64,000 nucleotides of DNA from assembly GCF_000612805.1 (NCBI RefSeq), contig NZ_HG964403.1, positions 434,001-498,000 of the forward strand, in the 5' to 3' direction. This stretch comes from Bacillus ndiopicus. Lineage in GTDB: Bacteria; Bacillota; Bacilli; Bacillales_A; Planococcaceae. Each line of letters opens with the position of its first letter. Position 1 is the first letter of the stretch. The position numbers and the translations under genes are program-made. The notes under the pieces were generated by a model. That model did not search any database, was not told the DNA's origin, and saw only the letters and a list, made by a program, of their open reading frames with translations. Positions 1 through 7,608 of this stretch are shown here, piece by piece.

Positions 1-2
1 AC

Positions 3-3000
3 AATAATAAAGTAGTAGAAGGTGTGGAAGGCATTGTGACATCTAGCTATGAGGTTACTGGTTCAACATATTACACGATTCAAACGCCAGATGAGCTAGT
101 TGATAATGATCCAAATACATCTGAAGGTATTTTATTATACTCAGGTCGCAATAAGTGGCCAATTGCAGTTGGAGATTTAGTTTCAGTAACAGGTAAAGTA
201 TCTGAATATGCAATTGAAGGCTATGCGGAGCGTCAAACAACAGATTTATTAACGACGCAAATTAATGTACGTGATGACCAAGGCGGCAAAGTGACGGTAT
301 TAAAGAAAAATGTAGCATTGCCAAAACCAATCGTTATCGATGCGAACAATTTACCAACTAGCGCAATTGATAGTGATCAGCTAACAGTTTTCAACCCAGA
401 GACGGATGCAATTGATTTCTGGGAGAGCTTAGAAAGTATGCGTGTACAAGTATCAAATGTGAAAGCAGTTGGGCCACAGGCAAATGGTGATCTTGTTACA
501 GTACTAGAGAGCAAAGCAACGAATACAAAGCATGGTGGAATGCTTTTAGAGAAGGATAATAAAAACCCTGATCTTATCCAATTCCGTTTAGATCCAAACG
601 GTGAGGCACGCAGTTTTGAAGTAGCAACAGGCGATAAGTTTGTAGGGGATATTGTAGGCGTTGTCGGCTACTCTTACCAAAACTATAAAATTTACACAGC
701 TCTTGCAACAATGCAAAACGCGCATGTAAAAGGCACAGTAACACCAGAACAAACACATATTATGAAGGATGGCAAAAAGCTAACAATTGCTTCATACAAC
801 TTAGAAAACTTCTCAAACAATACGAAGGAAACATCGGCTGATAAAGCAGGAAAATTAGCTCGTGCATTCGTAAAAGATTTACAAAGCCCTGATATTGTTG
901 GTGTAACAGAAGTACAAGATAATAACGGTTCAAGTGCTGGTGATTCTGCAGCGAATGAAAGCTATGAGCGTTTAATCAATGAAATTGTTAAAGCTGGGGG
1001 CGTACAATATGCATACGCAAATATTGACCCTGTTAACAATGCGGATGGTGGGGCGCCAAATGCAAATATTCGCGTAGGTTTCTTATACAATCCAGAGCGA
1101 GTGACATTAGCTGATTTACCAGCAGGTGATGCAACAACAGCAGTTGGCTATGAAAATGGCAATTTAACGTTGAATCCAGGTCGTATTGATCCGCAAAACG
1201 ATGCATTCCAAAGCAGTCGTAAGCCATTAGCAGCACAATTTGATTTCAATGGTGAGCAAGTAATTGTTGTTGTTAACCACTGGAATTCAAAAAATGGTGA
1301 TACGCCACTATATGGTTCAAAACAACCACCATATTACGGTAGTGAAGTGCAACGTAAAAAAATTGCAACGATTGTAGAAGACTTTATTCATGATGTGAAA
1401 ACGAAAAACCCTAATGCAAACATTGTAGCAGTGGGTGACTTTAATGACTTCCAATTCTCTGATGCCTTAGGTATTTTAGAAAGCCGTCATATGACAAATA
1501 TGATCAATAAGCTACCTGAGAACGATCGTTACACATATGTGTTCCAAGGTAACTCACAGGTGCTTGACCATATATTAGTGTCGAATAATTTAGCAGCAAA
1601 AACAGAGGTTGATGCAATTCATATTAATGCAGACTTCACAGATATGGCAGGTCGTGCAAGTGACCATGATCCAGTATTAGTGCAAGTAGATGTTAAGCCT
1701 ACTGTTGTAGAGCCTGAGCCAGAGAACCCAGGTAAGGATAAAGATACGAAGCCAAATGCGCCAATTAAGCATTTTACGTATCATAATGTGAATGACAAAA
1801 AGTTAAAAATTAACGGTCCAAACGTTGCAGTTGAAGTAACAGGTACAACGTTTATTAAAGAAGGCATCGAGTTTAAAGGTGCTTACGGCGAGTTTACAGG
1901 TGATGCGCTGAAAAATAATGTCGTACTTTTTGCACCAGCACATAAAAATGCTGTTCTTGACTTTAAAGGTGCAGAAGTGAAAAAATTAATTATCGATGGC
2001 ACAAAAGCATATGAAGTACGCGGTGCGGATAATATTAAAGAAATCGTTTATACGAATGGAGCAAAAGCAGAGAATATTAAATTTTCTTATGTAGGCGGGT
2101 CAAAGCCTGTCGAAAATACAGCACCAATTGTAACGAAGTCTTTCGACAATGTAACAGTGAAATCTGGCGAAACAGTTACGATTGATGTAACAAAGCATTT
2201 CGCTGATTCAGAAAATGATAAATTAACTTTCACAGCAACATTAGGAGAATTAAATAATGGCGTGCTAACACTTCAATTAGCAGAAGGCACGCATATTGTT
2301 GCAGTAACAGCAAATGATGGTAAGCTTTCAACAACTGCGCGCTTTACAGTAACGGTTGAAAGCAAGGAGCAGCCAAATGATTACTACTCGGCTGCTTATG
2401 GCAAGGAAGGAGCTGCTTTAAAAGCAGCTCTTCACTCCATTATTTCTGAGCATAAAAAGCTTTCATACGACCAAGTATGGGATGCGTTGAAGCAAACAGA
2501 TGAAGATCCAAACAACCCGAACAACGTTATTTTGTTATATTCAGGCGAATCACGTGCTAAAAACTTAAATGGTGGCAATGTTGGAAACTGGAACCGCGAA
2601 CACGTATGGGCGAAATCACATGGTAATTTCGGTACATCAGTAGGACCAGGGACAGATATTCATCATCTTCGTGCAACAGATGTGCAAGTAAACAGCACAC
2701 GTGGTAATTTAGATTTTGATAATGGCGGAAGCTCAGTAAAAGGCTGTGATGGTTGCTTTAAAACTAGCACATCATTTGAGCCGCCAAATCGCGTTAAAGG
2801 CGATGTAGCACGTATGTTATTTTACATGGCAACTCGCTATGAACAAGGGGATCGTGTTGACCTTGAGCTAAATGAGAAACTGAATAATGGCACATCACCA
2901 TATCATGGTAAGCTATCAGTACTATTACAATGGCATTTACAAGATCCAGTAGATGAAATCGAGCGCCAACGCAATGAAAAAATCTACGAAATTCAAGGCA

Positions 3001-3080
3001 ACCGTAATCCATTCATTGATCATCCAGAGTGGGTGCAATTGATTTGGCCAACAGCTACGGCTATGCCAAAAGCATCATAA
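3..3080 (+). CDS. Secreted multidomain nuclease (EEP-type nuclease fused to endonuclease I), 5' end outside window
   Basis: The frame is open to the left edge, so the true start and signal peptide lie upstream; GTG at 24 is internal. Domain order by nucleotide: OB-fold-like beta region (to about 760); endonuclease/exonuclease/phosphatase (EEP) domain about 780-1695 with SYNLENF, a TEVQD glutamate motif, GDFND (1433-1447) and SDHDPV; a Pro/Glu/Lys linker; a beta-rich spacer; an Ig/cadherin-like module about 2110-2370; and an endonuclease I domain about 2380-3050 with NREHVWAKSHG (catalytic His codon 2601-2603) and a GTDIHHLRATD motif. The family (ExeM/NucH-like plus Bsn/EndA-like) degrades extracellular DNA or RNA for nutrition or biofilm turnover. 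Two different nuclease folds in one chain is notable. No SLH or sortase signal is seen at the C-terminus, so it is probably released. A terminator follows directly. Confidence 0.88.
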   Translation, partial: NNKVVEGVEGIVTSSYEVTGSTYYTIQTPDELVDNDPNTSEGILLYSGRNKWPIAVGDLVSVTGKVSEYAIEGYAERQTTDLLTTQINVRDDQGGKVTVLKKNVALPKPIVIDANNLPTSAIDSDQLTVFNPETDAIDFWESLESMRVQVSNVKAVGPQANGDLVTVLESKATNTKHGGMLLEKDNKNPDLIQFRLDPNGEARSFEVATGDKFVGDIVGVVGYSYQNYKIYTALATMQNAHVKGTVTPEQTHIMKDGKKLTIASYNLENFSNNTKETSADKAGKLARAFVKDLQSPDIVGVTEVQDNNGSSAGDSAANESYERLINEIVKAGGVQYAYANIDPVNNADGGAPNANIRVGFLYNPERVTLADLPAGDATTAVGYENGNLTLNPGRIDPQNDAFQSSRKPLAAQFDFNGEQVIVVVNHWNSKNGDTPLYGSKQPPYYGSEVQRKKIATIVEDFIHDVKTKNPNANIVAVGDFNDFQFSDALGILESRHMTNMINKLPENDRYTYVFQGNSQVLDHILVSNNLAAKTEVDAIHINADFTDMAGRASDHDPVLVQVDVKPTVVEPEPENPGKDKDTKPNAPIKHFTYHNVNDKKLKINGPNVAVEVTGTTFIKEGIEFKGAYGEFTGDALKNNVVLFAPAHKNAVLDFKGAEVKKLIIDGTKAYEVRGADNIKEIVYTNGAKAENIKFSYVGGSKPVENTAPIVTKSFDNVTVKSGETVTIDVTKHFADSENDKLTFTATLGELNNGVLTLQLAEGTHIVAVTANDGKLSTTARFTVTVESKEQPNDYYSAAYGKEGAALKAALHSIISEHKKLSYDQVWDALKQTDEDPNNPNNVILLYSGESRAKNLNGGNVGNWNREHVWAKSHGNFGTSVGPGTDIHHLRATDVQVNSTRGNLDFDNGGSSVKGCDGCFKTSTSFEPPNRVKGDVARMLFYMATRYEQGDRVDLELNEKLNNGTSPYHGKLSVLLQWHLQDPVDEIERQRNEKIYEIQGNRNPFIDHPEWVQLIWPTATAMPKAS

Positions 3081-3095
3081 AAGAAATTTAACTAC

Positions 3096-3143
3096 AAAAC
3101 CGTATGAAATCAAAACTATGTATTTGATTTTATGCGGTTTTTT
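3096..3143 (+). terminator. Rho-independent terminator after the nuclease gene
   Basis: A near-perfect 19-bp inverted repeat (AAAACCG...AAATCAAA against TTTGATTT...CGGTTTT) with an 8-nt loop ends in a run of T. Confidence 0.8.
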
Positions 3144-3145
3144 AA

Positions 3146-3310
3146 CTTGATTCAGCAAAAATCTTCTGCGACGAGTAACCGCAGGAGCAAAAGTTTTCTT
3201 CTGCGATGAGTAATCGCAGGAGCACATGTTTTTTGTACCGAAAGCGTAGCGGCAGGTATCGAAGTCCTCCACTTCTTTAAGTGGCAGGGAGGATGCGGGA
3301 AAAGTAACTA
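3146..3310. repeat. Dispersed-repeat remnant with a 35-bp tandem duplication
   Basis: Two adjacent 35-bp units (3163-3197 and 3198-3232) match at 31 of 35 positions. Each contains an inverted CTGCG/CGCAG pair; the second forms a perfect 7-bp stem (CTGCGAT/ATCGCAG). They are preceded by the 16-mer CTTGATTCAGCAAAAA (3146-3161), which recurs at 50193. A GC-richer tail with a CACTT/AAGTG hairpin follows to about 3310. No gene is seen in the 3081-3530 gap; the rest is AT-rich leader for the next gene. Confidence 0.6.
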
Positions 3311-3459
3311 AAAATGAAAAAAATAGCTAATTTGTAGTATTTACATCAAATATATAGAGGTATTAATAATTATATGAAAATTCGGAAAATTGAGTAAGAA
3401 GTATATTGAAAATAGTATCATAGAATTGTATCTTTGAACATATGTTATATATTAGTAGG

Positions 3460-3500
3460 CTCGTAGATGGACAAGCATTCAGAAATGCTTGTAGGACGAG
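3460..3500 (+). other. Stem-loop in the 5' leader of the subtilisin gene
   Basis: A 9-bp perfect stem (ACAAGCATT/AATGCTTGT, 3471-3492, loop CAGA) sits inside an outer CTCGT/ACGAG stem. It ends 30 nt before the start codon and no T run follows, so it is not a terminator. It could be an mRNA-stabilising 5' hairpin or a protein-binding site. Confidence 0.45.
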
Positions 3501-3530
3501 ATACTATAAAAAATAATGGGAGGGATTTAT

Positions 3531-6500
3531 TTGAAGCAAAAGGGGAGCAATAAGTTTTTAGCTATTGTAGTAGCATTTATGATGATGTTGGCAATGTTAG
3601 CGCCAATGAGTGTGTCAGCAAATACTGACTTCAATTCATGGAAAACATCATCAACTGACGAAGCAACAATGTTAGCAAAAGCAGCAATAGCTGAGCAGTT
3701 GCGTGTAGCGAATGGACCAGCAGTCTTACATCCAGATTTACAAGGGGTGTCGGGAAGTGATTCTGTTGCTGTTATCGTTCACTTATCTGAAAATCCAGTT
3801 GCACTGGAAAAAGGAATTCGCGATTTAACGCAAAGAAGTTTTAGTGCATTTGATGCACAACAAACAGAGCAAGCTGTTGAAGCGCAACAAGAAGAAGTAA
3901 TTCAAGAAATGGAAGCTGAAAATATTTCCTTTGAGCAAGGTTATTCATTTAACACTGTATTGAATGGCTTTGCAGCGGAGATAAAAGCAGATGATTTAGA
4001 AAAACTACTTGAAATCGAGGGCGTTACACTTATTGAACCCGATGCTGAAGTGTATGCTTATGAAGATGCAGAGGTAGAGGCTGCAGGACAAGTAAGCACA
4101 TATATGAATACGAGCAACTCGTTTTTAGGCATCGAGCAGCTATGGGCAAAAGGTTTAGAAGGCCAAGGTGTTAAAGTAGCTGTTTTAGATACAGGTATTG
4201 ATCCAACACATCCTGAATTTGCAGGCATTTATAAAGGCGGAAAAGACTTTATTGTACACGATCCAAACATGTACAAGTTACCGCGTGCTGAGAACGACGC
4301 AACGGAAACAAAACCGTCAGAGCGTCCTTCGCATCAGCCTTTAGTTGATGTTAAAGGTAGATCTTACTCGACTTCTCACGGTACACATGTAGCAGGAACA
4401 ATTGCTGCGATTGGTGCTAATCCATATGGTATTAAAGGCATTGCGCCAAAAGTAGATTTATATGCTTATCGCGTATTAGGGGCTTACGGAAGTGGCTCAA
4501 CATCAGGTATTGTAAAGGCAATTGAATACGCTGTTGAGCAAAATATGGATGTTATTAATCTATCTTTAGGTGGAGGCTCAAACTCTGAAAATGATGCGAG
4601 CTCTTTTGCAATTAACAATGCAACACTAGCAGGTGTTATCGCAGTTATTGCAACAGGAAACGATGGACCAAATCGCGGTACAATGGGCACACCAGCTACA
4701 TCACCATTAGGTATTGCTGTTGGAAACTCGACAAATCCTGAAACGGCATATAATGCAGTAGCTACTGTGTCAGCAGGTAATTTTGAGTGGTCGCAAAAAT
4801 TAAACTTAATGGCAACGACATTTGGTGAGGATTTTACAGAGCAATTAAGCGGTGAATTTGAATTAGTTGCTGTTCCAGGAGTAGGTGTAGCGGCTGATTA
4901 TGCCAATATTGATGTAGATGGAAAAATCGCGCTTATTTCGCGTGGAGATATTGCATTTGTAGACAAAATTGAGCAAGCTAAGAACGCAGGTGCAGTTGGT
5001 GCGATTATCCATAACTTTGCGGGAGGCACAAATGCGCCAGGGCCTTCAGAAACATTTTTAGGCGATTCGTTTGATTTCATTCCAACTTTTGATATGTCTG
5101 TAACTGATGGTCAGGCGATTCGCAGTGCATTAGCATCATCTGTAGGTACGATTAGCTTTGATGAATACGGCTCAATGACATCAGTTGGTGATGAGATTAA
5201 TGATTCAAGTTCACGTGGTCCATCTATGCCAAACTTTGATATTAAGCCAGACGTAGTTGCACCAGGAACAAATATTATGTCAACTGTCCCAACGTATACA
5301 CTTGATGAACATGGTACAGCGATTGATGCTGGGAAGGCATATGATCGAAAATCAGGTACATCGATGGCGACACCACATATAGCTGGTATTGCGGCTTTAA
5401 TTAAGCAAGCAAATCCAAGCTGGACGCCATATGATGTAAAAGTTGCATTAGCAAATACGGCACAGCTTTTAGATACAGCAAAGTATGATGTGTTTGACCA
5501 AGGGGCTGGACGTGTTAATCCATATGCGGCAGCATTCCCAAGTGCGCTAGCATATGTACAAGATTCAGCAAAACGTGACGCTAATGGTGAGATAGTGGCA
5601 CATGAAAAAGGCTCTGTGACGTTTGGTCCACAGCCAATTAAAGAACAAAATATTCAAGTAACAAAAGAAATTGTAGTAAAAGATATTAATGGTGTAGGTG
5701 GCACATATACAGTTTCTGTCGACATGTTACAAAGCCTTGGTGATGCTCAAGTAACGGTTGATAAATCATCATTTACATTAAATGGTGAAGAGCGCTTAAC
5801 GGTAACATTAACAGCTTCACAAAATGCAGCAGCAAAATTCGGCGATGAAATTTTCGGATATATTCATCTAACACCAACTGGATCGGCTGCTACAGAAACT
5901 TCATTGTTGGTAGATAGAGCTGAATTAAATATGGCGATGGGTGAAACAATCCAATTAAATGTCGTTGAAAAAACAACGACTGAATCAGAGGCGTACACAA
6001 CAATTTCACTGCCTTTCGCAGCTGATTTTGGTGGAGTAGCACCAACATCGATTGAAAACATGGCTATTTCTGCAACAGATTTATCATTTAATGGCGATGG
6101 TATTAAAGACAGCGCTGATTTAACATTTACGTTAACAGGCGATGTAGGTACTAACTACATTGAGCTTTGGGATTTACAGGATCCAGAGGGTGGAGCATAT
6201 GGTGATGGCTATATTGGCTACTTACATGCGGCTCAATCATTAGGAGCAGGTTCTTGGCGCTTGACTATTAATGGTGGCTACACACCTTGGGGTGGCACTG
6301 GTGTGCAACTAATTCCAGATGGTGTGTATACAGTTGATTTTACTGGATCAACACAAGCGGGTGTTATCTCTGATTATGTTGGACCAGTCTTTGTGAAATC
6401 GACAGCAGCAGAGGTAACGAATGTAACAGTTACACCAAATGCTGAGGCGACAGAAGAACAAGAGACTGAAGTTATGGAAGAAACTCCACTAACAAATACA

Positions 6501-7307
6501 TTTGTAACAACAACTTCAGCAGATAGTGCAAATATTACAATTGGTGGACAGGTAGAAGATAAGTATATTGACTACAAAGCTTTACTTGCATCATATGGCT
6601 TAAACTATGATGTAAACAGTAAACTTGCTGCATTGTATGCTGTAACACGCGATGGCGAAATCATTGCAGATAATCTCATCACATTACAGCAAGATGGTAA
6701 ATTTGCGTTTGATGTAGAGCAAATTTTAGACACAGATTCGGTAACAGTGGTAATTTTAGATGCTGCAGGCAATATGAGTGAGCATACGGTTTACGGTGAA
6801 GCAGTTTCAGTTATTGGCAATGCAAGTGTAGCAAGTCAATTAGAAGCACTAGGGCAATCAAGCTTCACAGCCTTAAATATTTCAAATGACTTAGCTGAAA
6901 CAGATATTTCAAATGAATTGCCAGATGTTTCAAATGAACTTACATTTGTTGCGCCAGTACATGTTGAGAACCCATATGTAAACAATAAAACTGAGAGCTC
7001 AGTTGATGCTCCAGCGCGCCCAACAATGTTTGAATCTGAAACAATCGTAGATGTAACAAATCAAGCAATTTATACAATTGGTAGTAAAAAAGTAGCTGAT
7101 ATTACAGCAGGGCTTGTAAAAGCAAAAACACCTGGTACAACAACAATCACTGTCACTTATGGTGGTAAAACAGTTGTGATTCCAATCACAGTGAAGCCTG
7201 CAAAAGGAAACCCACATATGGGTAATCCAAACAAAGGCAACCAAAACCCAGGTGGCCCGAATAAAGGCAATCCAAACAAAGGTAATCCAGGTAAAGGAAA
7301 TAAATAA
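3531..7307 (+). CDS. Secreted subtilisin-family (S8) serine protease, Vpr-like, with PA insert
   Basis: I chose TTG at 3531 because the upstream in-frame ATG (3516) overlaps the ribosome site GGGAGG; this gives 1258 residues. Order: signal peptide (about 1-30), I9-type inhibitor propeptide (about 70-175), S8 catalytic domain with Asp220 (VLDTGID), His283 (HGTHVAG) and Ser611 (GTSMATPHIAG), a protease-associated insert at about 450-540, Fn3/Ig-like modules, a Big2-like module, and a C-terminal low-complexity tail of Gly-Asn-Pro-Lys repeats (nt about 7197-7304). The protein is an extracellular endopeptidase that needs propeptide cleavage. There is no SLH domain or LPXTG signal; the basic tail may bind wall polymer electrostatically, which is inference. 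It is monocistronic, with a terminator right after the stop. Confidence 0.9.
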   Translation: MKQKGSNKFLAIVVAFMMMLAMLAPMSVSANTDFNSWKTSSTDEATMLAKAAIAEQLRVANGPAVLHPDLQGVSGSDSVAVIVHLSENPVALEKGIRDLTQRSFSAFDAQQTEQAVEAQQEEVIQEMEAENISFEQGYSFNTVLNGFAAEIKADDLEKLLEIEGVTLIEPDAEVYAYEDAEVEAAGQVSTYMNTSNSFLGIEQLWAKGLEGQGVKVAVLDTGIDPTHPEFAGIYKGGKDFIVHDPNMYKLPRAENDATETKPSERPSHQPLVDVKGRSYSTSHGTHVAGTIAAIGANPYGIKGIAPKVDLYAYRVLGAYGSGSTSGIVKAIEYAVEQNMDVINLSLGGGSNSENDASSFAINNATLAGVIAVIATGNDGPNRGTMGTPATSPLGIAVGNSTNPETAYNAVATVSAGNFEWSQKLNLMATTFGEDFTEQLSGEFELVAVPGVGVAADYANIDVDGKIALISRGDIAFVDKIEQAKNAGAVGAIIHNFAGGTNAPGPSETFLGDSFDFIPTFDMSVTDGQAIRSALASSVGTISFDEYGSMTSVGDEINDSSSRGPSMPNFDIKPDVVAPGTNIMSTVPTYTLDEHGTAIDAGKAYDRKSGTSMATPHIAGIAALIKQANPSWTPYDVKVALANTAQLLDTAKYDVFDQGAGRVNPYAAAFPSALAYVQDSAKRDANGEIVAHEKGSVTFGPQPIKEQNIQVTKEIVVKDINGVGGTYTVSVDMLQSLGDAQVTVDKSSFTLNGEERLTVTLTASQNAAAKFGDEIFGYIHLTPTGSAATETSLLVDRAELNMAMGETIQLNVVEKTTTESEAYTTISLPFAADFGGVAPTSIENMAISATDLSFNGDGIKDSADLTFTLTGDVGTNYIELWDLQDPEGGAYGDGYIGYLHAAQSLGAGSWRLTINGGYTPWGGTGVQLIPDGVYTVDFTGSTQAGVISDYVGPVFVKSTAAEVTNVTVTPNAEATEEQETEVMEETPLTNTFVTTTSADSANITIGGQVEDKYIDYKALLASYGLNYDVNSKLAALYAVTRDGEIIADNLITLQQDGKFAFDVEQILDTDSVTVVILDAAGNMSEHTVYGEAVSVIGNASVASQLEALGQSSFTALNISNDLAETDISNELPDVSNELTFVAPVHVENPYVNNKTESSVDAPARPTMFESETIVDVTNQAIYTIGSKKVADITAGLVKAKTPGTTTITVTYGGKTVVIPITVKPAKGNPHMGNPNKGNQNPGGPNKGNPNKGNPGKGNK

Positions 7308-7317
7308 CTGATAGGAG

Positions 7318-7345
7318 AGGCAACTCATAGCGAGTTGCCTTTTTT
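7318..7345 (+). terminator. Terminator after the subtilisin gene
   Basis: A perfect 9-bp stem (AGGCAACTC/GAGTTGCCT) with a 5-nt loop is followed by a T run. Confidence 0.85.
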
Positions 7346-7391
7346 ATTCGTTATAAATTAGGGGAATATTTGTTAAAACACTTCAATTGAA

Positions 7392-7430
7392 GCGCTAATA
7401 AAATCGAAAATTCGCTGATAAATCATCAAT
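7392..7430. repeat. Short copy of the 20-21 bp intergenic array (about two units)
   Basis: Two units beginning CGCTAATAAAAT (7393) and CGCTGATAAATC (7413) lie 20 bp apart. They match the first units of the array at 51306 and the spacing of the longer arrays in this window. Confidence 0.45.
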
Positions 7431-7608
7431 AACTCCAAAATCAAAAAAAACCTTACCAACCTTGTAACTTCTAACCAACCTATGCGTCTAATTCAATAAC
7501 GCGACAATCTATTGAATTTGTCTGTGTATTAAACACAAAAACACTAAAAAAATGTTAAAATAGCAACAGATAGTGATTTTAGCATTTCCATAAAAGGAGG
7601 AAAAAAGA

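Noticed and set aside
3516-3530. ATG at 3516 as start of the protease gene
   Set aside because: The codons that follow it are the ribosome site itself; TTG at 3531 has ideal spacing and starts a normal signal peptide.
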